Source of the DNA: Eutypa lata | Taxonomy: Eukaryota; Ascomycota; Sordariomycetes; Xylariales; Diatrypaceae | Reading direction: 5' to 3' | DNA: 64,000 nt | Assembly (NCBI GenBank): GCA_022661535.1 | Contig: JAKULF010000002.1 | Location: 62,001-126,000 of the forward strand | Shown: piece by piece, positions 19,996-31,906 of the stretch | Position numbering within the stretch: the stretch's first letter is position 1 | Layout of the letters: each line of letters starts with the position of its first letter | Translations under genes and position numbers: made by a program | The notes under the pieces: model-generated | Told to the model about the DNA's origin: nothing | Databases searched by the model: none | The model's input: the letters and a program-made list of their open reading frames with translations, nothing else

Positions 19996-22798
19996 TTTCT
20001 TCGGTTTTCTAATCTTCGTGTTGAGGGGGGTTGAGGGGGGTTGAGTTACTTAGTTGATGGGAAATCTGGGGGGAGAATATATGTATTGACTCATATATGA
20101 GTGACGTAGTTGGTCGATTGTTTGTTGGCTGGTTGCCTAAATTGAAATATCTGGAGCTGGATGCACTTTGCGTATAATCGTGTTATGTAATCAACAACAA
20201 TCTACCATATCATATCGCCGATCACCCCCTATTCCGTGTCCAAATCCATCAAGGCTATAAATAGTCTGGATTAGGGTAAGCCGGGAATAATGACACAATT
20301 ATTCGATAATCAAATATTAAACGCATAAAATTCATCGAGGAGGTATTCCAAAGTTGAGGTTTAATAATATTTCAGCTTAGTATAGAAAACATATAGAACA
20401 GTCTAGAGTAAGTATGAATACAGGCGCGGATACGGCGAAAGTTACCATTCTACCGGCCCGCACAAGGCGTAAGACTATAGAGAAGCGAGCCACGGTCCTT
20501 AGTATTAGTAAGTTATATATCTAGTGATGTACTCTTTAGATATTGCTGTATAGTCTAGTTAATACTCAAGTGCTTGTTAAAAACCAACACCACAACGTCT
20601 ACGCTACCGTAGTATTATTTGGATACCTCAGACTCTAATCACAATCTTGTTCCGGCTTCGAACATCCAAACATGTACATAACCGAAAGGGATACTGTCTA
20701 TTACCATGTGGTCGTAGCAATAAAAAGTAAGATATCACCACAGGTAGTCTAGATGCGACGACAACTTCCCAACCCATGAGCTTCATGTACGCATTTTAGC
20801 CCTTGGGGCTATCATCCTCTCCATCAAGATGCCAACGTGTTTGAATTAAGTTGTCCGAAATTTCCTCACTACGTATGAGTTTGACAAATTCCAGGAGCTA
20901 AGGAAAGGAGCGGTTTTTACACAAGTTCGAGAAGCCTAATTTATCGTATGAGCATACATTCATAGCGCGATGCTATCAAGGTGTATAACAGGCAACATTC
21001 CAGCTACCATACTTCCTATGGCTCCCGAGTGTTTACCAAAGTTCGCGCGTTGTTATAGATTCATAAACATAGCACTAAGGACCCCCGGTGCCGTCGATTC
21101 TTCCAGCTCATGTCTATAGCTGGGACATGCCACTTGAAAATCATCACCGGGCATACTATACTATTTGAACCCCATCGGGAGGCTGAGGTGACTCTTGTCA
21201 GAAGGGGGGCATAGGGTCTAATCCAAAACGGTGTACGTCCTGAAGTTATTCTGTCCTAGTTTTATTAGATTGCTATTCCCCGAAGCTGGTAAAATATTTC
21301 TATGCAGGGATTTAGGAGAGGCCTGCCCCGGTTTCTCTCCTAACTCTACGATACGTGGTTAAACTGACATTGGGCGTATCCAGCGCTCGAGGGAGTCGAG
21401 ATGGGCTACACTTCGCGTCTGGATGCTGCACAGTCAAATACCGTTATATAATTGGTGGTATCAGCTGCAGGTCTGTATGTCATAGTAGCTACAGCCTCAG
21501 CCTCAATAGAAAACTTGTAGAAACTGCTAACCCTCTGAGAAACAAACTTTATTACAGTATAGCAACCTATATTTCGGTCAATTTCACCATCCTTCTTCCC
21601 ATTAATCAAATAAGCTGTTGTATTGTATCCCCTTTATATTTGGTTCATACTTTTCCTAAAGTTTTTCTGATGTAATCTTATTAATTATTGATTGCGGCTA
21701 AGCCTGGAACTCCAAGGCTCGAAGGTCTCTGGTTGCCTTAAACAGGCGTTATAACACAACCCCTGAAACCGGGCGACGGCGGCTGATGTCACAAGGCGAA
21801 TAAGCCAAGACTGTCTCGCCGCATAGAGGAAGAGTCAGACTTGAAGCGCCTTACCTTCTTCGATTACAACCTGTAGCAGATGTAAGATTTGATCGCCCGA
21901 CCGCTACTCTACTTACATCCAACCACTCACCGTCAGTTGTTCTTACCATGTATGTACATACATGGCTATGCCTACCAGTGAAGGCTATGTACCCATCTGC
22001 CCATTTGCACTACATAATTAGGACTCCGAATTCTATGCGAATATCATTGGCTGAATCTATAATATGGACTTCGTGGCTTAGGTTATTTGATTAACTAAAT
22101 AACCCTTTACGTATTGAAATGTTCCATAACCATTCAATTCTACATGTTATTCATTGCATGTAGCCTGTAACTACCTACATACAATGCAGCATACATGTAA
22201 TTACCTGTGTACCTGTATGTACACACTCTACGCACATGGAACCCCTGCAATCACCAGCCAATAGAACGAAAGTTAAATCAAATCAGGGCTGGTCTAGGCA
22301 CACAGCTCACTGCCTTTTCAGGTGTAAATGACGTATGGTGGGGTTGCTAAACGGCACGTATCCACCAAGCGTTGAAGCTACTGAGTCGAGACCAAACGAC
22401 AAACATTCCACTTGGTGGTGACTAGTGACAAAGGGGGCAGAGAAGCAGAGGAGCAGAGGAGCTGGTTGTGCGAGGTAACTAACTGGGGGCACTGGGCAGC
22501 TCTGGGGTAGCCTTCCGAGTGAACGAGAAGGTAAACGAGCACTACGAGTTTACCTTCCGTTCCGATTCTATTACCTTCCTCTTTGTTCAACACTACCATT
22601 TCTTGCAATTCCCAACCATCGTCATCATTGATTCTCGAGCCTCTTCTTCAGGTTTCATTCAACCATCAACTACCTAGTTTACTAGATAAATATCTATCTA
22701 GGCCATTACCAATCTGATCAGATTCTCTCGAGTGACATCAGTCGACCCATCCATCATACCAACCACATCTCAAGAAACATCAACCCACCAAACAAACC
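19996..22798. other. 2.8-kb AT-rich intergenic region
   Basis: The left end (20031-20045) has TTGAGGGGGG repeated, just 5' of the WSC gene. The middle is stop-rich with no gene. The right end is the leader of the Cys-Pro repeat gene, with a CT-rich, CA-rich stretch before 22799. ORFs at 21355-21675 and 22307-22608 have no motifs. Confidence 0.45.
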
Positions 22799-23272
22799 AT
22801 GGCCTCCGCACAAGTCTGCCCCGTAGTCGGCACAAAGAACAACATCCTCCCGCCCTCGCACCCGGACGTCGACCTCAGCCAGCCAGGCGCGCAGTGCCCC
22901 GTGGTCGGCGCGCGCACCGAGCACCACCAGAACCTCTCCAAGCACCCGTCGGTAGCGAGCGCGACGGCCCCCTCGGCCCCGCAGACGAGCTCGACGCACT
23001 CGTCCGACGCCCAGGTGTGCCCGGCGCTCAAGAGAATGGTGGAGAGCGACCCGCAGTCGCGCGCCATGGACGACAAGGTGTGTCCCGTCATCGGGTCCGT
23101 CACCACCGTGCTGCCGCCCGACCACCCGTCCACTGAGGGCCACGCCGACTCCGACGCCTGTCCCGTCACGAAGGCCCGCATCGGCCATCACAAGGACAAC
23201 GTCGTCGTTCACCCTAAGCTTGGAGACGATGCGGGCGCCGTGTGCCCTGTCACTGGCGCGGCGTCGAAGTAG
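22799..23272 (+). CDS. Cys-Pro repeat protein (possible heme-regulatory motifs), 157 aa
   Basis: A single-exon ORF with GC-rich codons. All six Cys (7, 33, 74, 95, 121, 149) are followed by Pro, in units CPVVG, CPVVG, CPALK, CPVIG, CPVTK and CPVTG. The protein is an internal duplication: residues 7-52 (CPVVG...ILPPSHP...CPVVGARTEHH...KHPS) align with 95-141 (CPVIG...VLPPDHP...CPVTKARIGHH...VHPK), so His residues repeat too. No signal peptide or membrane helix; probably cytosolic and flexible. Cys-Pro is the core of heme regulatory motifs, where the thiolate ligates heme. Repeated CP plus HH/HP could also bind another metal. I recognise it only as an uncharacterised fungal type; function is inference. 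Confidence 0.75.
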   Translation: MASAQVCPVVGTKNNILPPSHPDVDLSQPGAQCPVVGARTEHHQNLSKHPSVASATAPSAPQTSSTHSSDAQVCPALKRMVESDPQSRAMDDKVCPVIGSVTTVLPPDHPSTEGHADSDACPVTKARIGHHKDNVVVHPKLGDDAGAVCPVTGAASK

Positions 23273-23874
23273 TTGGCCTGAGCGGGTTGGTTCAGTGGAT
23301 GCGGATATAGGACTATGGGTTTTTTGATTATGGACGGATTTCAATGGCGGGCGTTTGGTGGATAGGTATTGCGTGTACGAATGGGATGTGCGATATTGCC
23401 GATAATTATCGATATATGCCAAGAATGATCAACCAAGTCATTATCGCCTGCTAGAAAGGAATCTCTAAGAGAGTAGCAACCACCTTTCCTACTTTCAACG
23501 TCGATTTACACTGACTTGTCTCTACGCTTTAAAGTATCCCGTTCCCATCCGTAGGTCACGGCCAGAAATCATAATAGTACACAGTGTATTGAGATTGCTA
23601 TGCTAGAATCTAGGTTCTGAGTATAGATGACGCCAAGCCTATAACACTGACCAGTGATAAAATGACATGACTCCCGCTCAAAGGCCACAGGAAAAGAGTA
23701 ACGCGTATCTTAGGAAAGACCTTAGCCCTAATCCTAAAAGATATTATCTTAATCTGATAGAGAGAGGTCCGGCATTTATTAAGAAGCGATGAACTGGTGA
23801 AGACAAGCGCGGTCGCCAACACCTTGATTTCGGGAACCCGAGACCTCCAAGCATCAAGGTGAACATCAACAAGA
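23273..23874. other. Convergent intergenic region
   Basis: 3' ends of the Cys-Pro repeat gene and the 2EXR gene face each other; the ORF at 23610-23888 on the minus strand lacks motifs. Confidence 0.45.
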
Positions 23875-24922
23875 TTACCAGTCCCCATCCCATCCTAGGC
23901 CCTGCACACGGCTAATCTGCACCGCGATCTGGATTCGGACTTGGGGCAAGTGCTTGAGGGCATCTAATACCTCCAGTCGGAGGGGGTCCGAAATCTCGCG
24001 CGCACGCCTCTGTGTTTCAGCCTGGAGCTCGTGTAGATACACATACCCACCTTGGTTACAAACCAGGGCCTTGTCGTGAATATGCTTGAAAACGCCATTT
24101 TTCCGGGGATTGAGAGAGATGCGCTTCTCTGCGATGACGAGGGTGATTGTTTCTAGGGTTGTCATCCTCGCTAGGACGCGTCGATCAGAGGCACAGATCG
24201 CGTCGCCCCCTCCTCTGTACATATCTACGTACATGGCGAGGTTCTTGATGCGAAGGAACCAGTGATGAGACAAGGCGTTGAGATCTCGCGGACTATCGAG
24301 GGGTCCGCACATGAGTTGCATCCACTTGTCCCTGTTATGCCCGACAGCTTTGTCGGTACCAAAAAAACTTGCGTCGGCTGAACACGAAGATATCTCGGTC
24401 CAAGTCGACTCTCAGTGGCATCAGAAGCGAAGGCAAGCTATAGGCATGCCATTCACGTTGCTGTGGCCATGAAAGGGCCTCCCTGCGTTCTGTCTTTGCC
24501 ATCACAGAGCGTGGCAGGTGGACCATATGCTCCCAGGGCAAGAGTTGCCAACCTTTGTAGCGCTTCACTGTAATGAAGGAATTAGATATGCTACTTTCTC
24601 CTCCCAACAACTAGTAATGACTAAGGGGATCCTGAGTTCTACATGTAGGAACGTGAGACCCCAAGACAATGAAAGGCATGTCCTAAACTATATCGAGGAA
24701 TAAACCCAAATGTGTAATTTACTTACCTGCCGTGTCCACAACCTTGAATTGATCTAGTTGGTACGCAGTATACACCCGGTATGTAGGAAAACCGGAGAAG
24801 TCAGTTTCGGTGAAGAAGTGATGTAGACGAACTGGTCGGCTTCGACGTGCAAGATCCCAAATGACTAACTGCAGCTCGATAGGGAGCTTAGGGAAAGAAT
24901 GGAAAGTCCGTGGTGATGACAT
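23875..24922 (-). pseudogene. 2EXR-domain (F-box-like) protein with one-base frameshift
   Basis: Exon 1 24922-24727 begins MSSPRTFHSFPKLPIELQ and contains the 2EXR hallmark (FPKLPIELQLVIWDLARR); an upstream in-frame ATG at 25006 is possible. The intron 24726-24568 (GTAAGT...CAG) joins in phase to exon 2 (24567-23875), which reads KRYKGWQLLPWEHM, ... RVDLDRDIFVFSRRKFF and then hits a stop. Downstream, another frame carries GHNRDKWMQLMCGP ... and runs to the stop at 23875. The frame changes at a run of seven A on the plus strand (24361-24367; T on the coding strand). One base fewer would give 295 aa. Fungal 2EXR proteins are abundant, often lineage-specific, with unknown roles. May be a pseudogene or an assembly error. 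Confidence 0.72.
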
Positions 24923-25716
24923 TATCGACAAAAGAATACTCTTGGGCCCTATTTTGCGGAGAGTATATTTGGAAATAAACCTAGAGGTCCTCTTTGGTCC
25001 GTCCATGAACGAAAAGGGAAACTAAATTTAGTTAATGAAGATGGCACGTAGTTGACTGATATAAGTACTCGTGCCAAAGATTATCACTTCCCTAATGTCA
25101 CGGGAGCCGCCTTGTTAGATGCCTGAAAGGGTTATCATGGCAGATGCCCTAAGGTACTAATATAGGTAGGTTAGGATGGTGTTTTTATGGAGGGTATATA
25201 TCAGGCTTTTTCAATAATTGAGGTATAGAGTAAAACCACAAATGATGTCTCCAGATATTATATATATTACTGTGCCATTAATTATAAGGGCCGGCCGGCA
25301 GTGTCGTCTACGGAAAGACAAACTGCGTTTAGGACCTAGGAAACCTCTAACGGTATTGCTATATTTCCGATCTCTATCATACGCCTCCTTTTTCAATACA
25401 AATGTATACTATACACTTATCTCCAATTACCTGTGTATCCCCTATTACTTCTAACAATCTGAATAAACCCTTACCCTAGTATGTTATATCAAAGGTACCA
25501 AAGCCGAGGATTATGTAGTCACGCCCCACTAATGAGGAACAGCAACCAACTTTACAATACTATCTTTCATGATAAAATCTACGATTCATCACACGCGGAT
25601 CAAGGTATACATAGCCCTTGCGCAATCGTTCATGAGAACCCGTGAATGAAATATGGCCAGTGATTTTTTTTTCCTAAATAGCGCACGCTTCTAGCTCCCT
25701 ATATACAGGACGCCCC
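24923..25716. other. AT-rich intergenic region
   Basis: No gene recognised. The minus-strand frame upstream of the 2EXR start stays open to 25006. Confidence 0.45.
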
Positions 25717-26494
25717 TCACAACCCCAACGACTTCGCCAGCGCCTCCCCAACAGCCTTACTACTCCCCGGGTTCTGGCCCGTGATGAGCTTCCCGCCATC
25801 CTCGACGACGACGTTCTCGGCCCAGGGCTCGGCGGCCTTCTCGTAGCGGCCACCGGCCTCCTTCAGGCGGTCCTCGAGCAGGAACGGCAGGTACTCCTTG
25901 ATGCCGGTGAACTCCTCCTCGGCGTTGCTGAAGCCCGTGACGCGCTTCCCGTCGACGAGGTGCCGGCCGGCGGCGGTCTTGACGCCGGCGAGCACGACGG
26001 GGCCGTGGCACACGGCGGCGACGGGCTTGCCGGCCGCGACGAACTCGGCGATCAGGGCCTGCGACTCGGCGTCCGTCGCCAGGTCGAACATGGGGCCGAA
26101 CCCGCCCGGGTAGAAGAGCGCGTCGAACTCCTGGGCCGCGCCCGCACCCACGAACGACGAGAGCTTCGCCGTCTGCTCCCACACCGCCTGCTTCGTGTTC
26201 AGGAACTGCGTCGCCGCCGCGTCCTCCTTGAAGGCCTCCACCGAGCTGGGGTCGAGCGGCGCGACGCCGCCCTTCGGCGACGCCGTCGTGATCTCCGCGC
26301 CCTTGCTGGTTAGGACGTCGTAGGGGTGGGCGAGCTCGGGCTGGAAGGAGGAGGGGTTTTGTCAGTTGAGTTCATTCTCGTTTGATCGAAGGGTGCAGTT
26401 ATCTAGTGCAACTTACCAGATACCAGCCAGTGGGTCTCTTCGCGGCTTCGATGTAGCCGTAGGAGCTGAGAACGGCGAGAACTTTAGGGGCCAT
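25717..26494 (-). CDS. Hsp31/DJ-1-type glyoxalase III (PfpI superfamily)
   Basis: Exons 26494-26417 and 26340-25717 (233 aa), intron 26416-26341 with GTAAGT...CAG. It starts MAPKVLAVLSSYGY and contains TGWYLPELAHPYDVL, YPGGFGPMFDL, AAVCHGP and GKRVTGFSNAEEE, a near full-length match to the yeast Hsp31/Glx3 layout. Cys137 is the nucleophile in the strand-turn-helix elbow, next to His138; Glu28 takes the place of the Hsp31 glutamate. The family converts methylglyoxal to D-lactate without glutathione and acts as a stress chaperone or deglycase-like protein in the cytosol. Codons are very GC-rich compared with the flanking DNA. Substrate is inferred from family. Confidence 0.9.
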
Positions 26495-27570
26495 TGTAGA
26501 ATGCTAAGTGGGTATCAAAAGTAGCTTGCTTGATTTGAGTATCTTTGTACGTATTGAATATATTGAATATGCTTGAGTATTATTATGTATTTACTGCTTG
26601 AACTTCGTCTCAATAATTACGGTTAGATCACACACATATATATATACCTACTCTCCAAGGACTGTTCAATGACCTTTTTGACTGACCCCTTGTATGCTTT
26701 TCACTGTTGTAAACATGACGTTATGCGACCCAACTTCGAATTGGATAGAAGGGGGCTTGTAACTGCCTAGCTAGGCTACTTGTAGGCTTAACCCCGATGG
26801 CCTTCTTAATAAGCGGTTTCATTATATACTAAGCACGCATTAGCGCATCCACTATATGGACAACAACCGAAGCTAACATATGTCAACCACCTTGGTCAAC
26901 GTTTTTTTCCAACCCATCTTGAGACCTTGGTCCGCATTATCGGCCATAGGACTTATCAATTGGCGGGAGGGGCGAGTTAGGGTAGCTAAGAAAAACTTCT
27001 GGCAGCAACCCATAGTAGGTGGCAAAGGTAGGCTTCGTATAGAGGCGTATTTTAATCCCTCCCCGACGTTTCGTTACATTAAGTACGTAAGTTTTCCGGA
27101 TTTCAAGTTTAAGAACGGCCTAATTTTCCTCCTCGCTTCCTGGCAGCCGTCCAAGAAGAAGGGCACGAACGGAGATAGTTAGTTTATTGCATATACATGT
27201 CAGTATCCGAACTGACCAATGACTGACTCGCTAATTAGGCCCGCCTACCATCTTCTAGATATAGGTAGTCAATCCGATATGTGAAACCACGATGCTGTGG
27301 AATGCCCCTCCAAATCCCATTAACATGACACGTCACTTAACTAGCATTCATTGCAATGCAGCTCATTGTTAAATCCTATCGGTTGTTCTGGCCTTTGAAG
27401 AACGTCAAGACGGTGTGCAGCCGATGGGGATCCTAAACCGTTCGAAACATCGCTCATATTAGTCATTAGCAATATGGTACGAGATTGCTTAAGTAGATTA
27501 GGTACATGATTATTATTATTATTACTATTAATAACAACACGGCGATAGGCGTAAATTCATCTTCGTCAAT
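26495..27570. other. Intergenic region with a small ORF
   Basis: Holds the promoter of the Hsp31-like gene and the 3' flank of the ABCG gene. An ORF at 26880-27182 (100 aa) has no motif, signal peptide or neighbouring exons and was not called. A trinucleotide ATT run is at about 27509-27530. Confidence 0.45.
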
Positions 27571-30500
27571 TCAACTCTTTTTCTTCCTGTTGTTATCGAT
27601 GACGCTCTTCCACCGCGTCCTCGCGATCCGCAGCAGTGCCCAGGCGACGAGACGGTATATCACGACCGTAGCACCGAGGGCGCCGACATTGACGTAGGGG
27701 TTGACGTTGAACTTGTACAGATCCAGAACGTCCTGGCCAGTCTGTATGGCACAGTTGCCGTCGGGCAGGCGCTGCGCATCCTCGCACGTAAACGTGATGC
27801 CGCGCAGGCTGATGGGCGTCAGAGCGGCGGTGGCGTACTTGACGGGACTGAGGTAGTTGAAGGCCACGAAAAGTTGCGGCATGTTGATGCTCATGATGCC
27901 GGCGATGATCTGCGCCACCGACAGCAGCACGGAGATGACGTTGACGGCGAACCCCGTGTGCTCGAAGATGGTGTTGAACATGATGCCCAGGCTCTCGCCA
28001 CAGCTCACGATGCCGAAGCACGCGAACACGCACACGAAGTACATCTCGGCGGTGCGAGGGAAGCCCACGGCGAGGTCGGCGAGCACGCCGAAGACCAAGC
28101 AGCTGACGACCTCGAAGGGGACCTCGAGGAGCGTGTACGTAGCCAGGAAGGCCTCGGCGCCGTAGACGCCGTCGTCGTCCTCGCGGTAGAAGACCTCGCG
28201 CTCGGCGGGGTACACCGCGACGTTCTGCAGCATGCCCACGAAGTAGAAGGCCGCCACCTCCTGCACGAACCCCATCCGGTTCTGCACGCTGTAGTAGTCG
28301 CTCTTGAGCGGCGCGAAGAACAGCGCCAGCACGATCGCCAGCGCCAGCACCTGCATCGTGCGCGCGAGGAGGAGCGGCGGCTGCCGCCGCAGGTTGATCA
28401 CCGCCCGGTGCAGGAGGAGCGGGAACGCCGTCGCGAACGATGCCCGCTTGTGCACGAGCGCCCCTAGCTCGGCTGGGGTCGCTAGGTGCGGCTTGTTGAA
28501 GGATTTGCGCGGGGCTGGTATCGATACCCGCTTCTCGAGCACTGCGCCATCTTCAGCGGCTGCGGCTGTGGTGTTGTCGTCGGACTCATTGGCGTTAGCA
28601 TCGAATGCTTCTTTTTCGTCGAGACTTGAACGAGGCTCTACCCGCGTTGGCGATTCCTCTACCACTTTCTCCCAAGACTCTATCAGTCGTTGTACCTTAA
28701 TGCGCGACTCTGCCTCCCTCTTCTCTTGTTGGAGGTCGATGGTGATGAGGTCTAGAGCGAAATCGGCCGGGTTCGTATGTTGCGGGCACTGGTAACCGAA
28801 GGAGCCGAAGTAGCCAAGCATGTCCTTAGCTGCCCCTGCATAGACTGGCGAACCGCCTCGAGCAAGGAGTAGCACATTTCCGAAGTGACTGAACAGGTCT
28901 GACCTGGCCTGATGGATTGTTAGGATCAGCGTTCGGCCTTCGTTAGCCACTACACCATCTAGAGTTAGCAATTGCTTCCTTACAGATATTTGAGCGAGGC
29001 ACGTGATTTTCATTGCTCCGAACATGTCCCTTTCAGTAGCCTCAAGAATTCAAGCTAGTCACTAGGGTGATAAAGGAAAATTAGAAAGTACTTACGGCCC
29101 TGGAGTACCTCCATTATGCTATTAGCAGTAAAGGCGTCCAACCCGCTGGTCGGTTCGTCGAGGAGCAGGATACGCGGGTCCGTGAGGATCTGGACGGCGA
29201 TACTGACGCGGCGCTTCTCACCGCCGGAGATTCCCTTCACCAGATCACTCCCCACCAGGTTGTCAGCGCAATCCTTCAGGCCCATCTTCAGCAGGACTTC
29301 TTCCGCGCGCCGGTACTTGTCCTCCTTGCTCATCCAGGAAGGGAGGCGGAGACCGGCAGCGAAGCGGAGTGTCTCCAGGACAGTGAGAGAGGGAAGCAGG
29401 GCATCGTCGTCTTGGCAAACGTAGGACACGACAGAGCGGATGACGCTGTCGGATGGGACGGCGTCGTTGAACTTCAAACTGCCCGAAGGTAGATATCTGG
29501 TACCGAAGCTGTTTTTAAGACGCAGTGCCATGGCGTTGAGGAGACTGGTCTTGCCTGACCCGGAAGGTCCCATGATCATATTCAGCGTCCCCGCCTGGAA
29601 CGTCGCCGAGACTGGGTTCAGGATGGTCTTGGTCGGCAGCTTCTTCCCCAGGGCCGATCGCTTGTCTAGAGCGAGCGCGAACTTGTCCAGCCCCACATCG
29701 ATAGCCCGGACTTCCTGTATAGATCTCGCCGTCATCTTCTCCTTGCCGGCCGACAGGTCTCCGTCCGAGTTCCGAGCGCGCGCGATCGTCATCTCGATCT
29801 TCAAGCACGCGAGCCCGACCCAGGAGAGGGCAAAGAACATCACGGCGAAGGCGAACATGATGATGATGGGCCTCGCGACCCAATCCCGCGGAAATCCCAG
29901 GTTATCCATGATGTATTGACCTGTGTATTGGTTGCAGGCAGGGTTGGATTCGCCTCCTGGGAGTGGACAGTCGTAAAAGCTGCCTTCGAACTCGTTGCCG
30001 CAAAGGGCTCCAAATGCGTAGTACTGTGAACGCCATGAGTGTATGCTTTCTTGAACGGAAGGGCAATACTTACAGTATAAGTGAGATATTTCAACCATCG
30101 CACGTAGACAGGGATTGTATTGCTCTGGACAAAGTAACCGCATGCCATACTCTGCAGAGTATAGGCAAGATTGGCAATCAAACTCGCGCCGGGGAAATGC
30201 CGCACCGATGCTACTGAAGTCATGGCTAGCGTGACGGCGATGTAGTGGTTCAAGAGAACGATGGAGAAGAAGGTAAAGAACTGGCCCGGATCCGAGTCAA
30301 ACCCTACCATGAAGTAGTAAATGACGCTGTATAAGAACGGAACGGGGACATCCTCGGTAAACAGTCGAGCTATGCGTCGCGAGAGGATGAATGGCAACGC
30401 CGTTACGCAACCTTCGCTGTTCTCCCGGTCGAAGGTAGGAACGTCCATGGTCAGACGATATATCTCGAACAGCAAGAAGAGGTAGCCTTGCAAGCCAACC

Positions 30501-31906
30501 GAGATGTACAATGCACCCTGCCTGGAGCGGATGCCAGCCTGGTCACGTGGGAGGTCGTAGAAGATGTAGCCAGTGATGATCGCCATGAGGATGGCTTCCG
30601 CGATCGACCCTGCCATCCCCATCGGATCTCTGTAAGTGACCTTGAGCGTCCGGTCCGTCAGAACCGTCACCTGGCGGAGGAAGCTGGCATGCTGCGCCTG
30701 CTTTGGCAACTTGCCCTTGCCGCCCGAGTCCACCGTTGTGTCGAATGTTGCAGGGGTAAACGCATTCTTAGATTCTTCCTCCCACGCTGCTTTCAGCCTC
30801 TCCACCCTAGCAGTAGTCTCCTCTTCTAATTCGGGGGTGCGATTATCTACAGCGGCAGTGTCGACTAGGAATTCGGCAGGGTTGACGAAGGGGGGCAGCT
30901 CCAGCCCCAAGCTCGCAAACCACGGCACGGAACCGCTCATCGCGCCCGAATATACCGGGCTGCCCCTCGACAGGAGGACGATGTTATCGAACAAGTCCCA
31001 TATCTCGGACCGGGGCTGGTGGATCGTAGTGACGATCGTGCGGCCCTTCCTCGCTAGGGTCTTCAGGGTCTTGGCAACCTGGAAGGCGCTCGTGGCGTCG
31101 AGGCCCGTCGTCGGCTCGTCGAGGAAGAGGATCGAGGGGTTCGCTAGCAGTTGGACGCCGATGCTCGTCCTGCGCTTCTCGCCGCCACTGCATCCGCGGT
31201 GCTGGCTGTTGCCGATTCTCGTGTTCGCGCAATCTTTCAGCCCCAGCTCCAGGATGACTTCCTCGACAACTCGCTCCCGCTCTTCTTCGGTCACCGTCTG
31301 TGGCAATCTCAAGCTCGCCGCGTACCTTAACGTTTCTCGGACGGTCAGCGTGGGCAGCAGAATGTCCTGTTGCATGACGTAGGCGTGCCGCACGGAGTGA
31401 ACCCCCTCCAATCCATTGAACGTTGCCGTCCCCACGCGGGTCAGTCTGTTGCTGTGCATGCGCTCGGCGACGGTGTTGAGCAGAGTCGTCTTGCCAGAGC
31501 CACTACCGCCCAATATCGCAGTCAGAGTTCCGGGTTGCAGCGATGCATCGACCGAACGCAAGAGGGTCTTCGTTGTTGGGAGGTGGCGACCTTCGCTCTT
31601 CGAGAACTTGCCGCGGAAAAGGTCCGGATACGTCGAAGGCTCCCATATCGACGGCGAGGTGTCGACTGTAACGGCCAGGTCCCGGATCTGGACTTCGACA
31701 GCCTCTACGTCGCCTAGGGAGAGATGCGCAACACTCGCCGTGGTGGTGCGTCTCGCTAGCTGCAAGTCCGTGTCTGTGGGATGCGCATCTAGAGACGTGT
31801 CGGAGGCGGAGCTAGGCGGTACGGTCTTCTTCACATCAGCGGCATGCGATGTCCCGGCTACCTCTCCTTCTTCTCGCGCTTCGGGGTCTACCTCCGTCGC
31901 AGACAT
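27571..31906 (-). CDS. Full-size ABCG (WHITE-type) transporter, 1379 aa
   Basis: Exons 31906-30074, 30023-29096 and 28949-27571 join in phase; introns GTAAGT...CAG (30073-30024) and GTAAGT...TAG (29095-28950). The order is NBD1-TMD1-NBD2-TMD2. NBD1 has Walker A GGSGSGKT (133-140), signature GCSGGEKRRTS, Walker B ILFLDEPTTGLD and H-loop TTIHQPRSE. NBD2 has GPSGSGKTS (about 152 residues into exon 2), GISGGEKRRVSIAVQ and ILLLDEPTSGLD. Both nucleotide sites look intact, unlike PDR pumps, whose NBD1 is degenerate. A Cys-containing extracellular loop (SFYDCPLPGGESNPACN) starts exon 2. This is a WHITE-like tandem of the ABCG subfamily in the plasma membrane, exporting lipids, drugs or metabolites; substrate unknown. 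Confidence 0.92.

Noticed and set aside
20025..20045. TTGAGGGGGG repeats as a telomere-like array
   Set aside because: Only two units and not TTAGGG; no chromosome-end features nearby.
22732..23422. Overlapping ORFs antisense or out of frame to the Cys-Pro protein (134 and 222 aa)
   Set aside because: GC-rich codons open other frames; Arg/Ala-rich translations have no motif.
26880..27182. 100-aa ORF upstream of the Hsp31-like gene
   Set aside because: No motif, promoter element, exon partner or codon bias.
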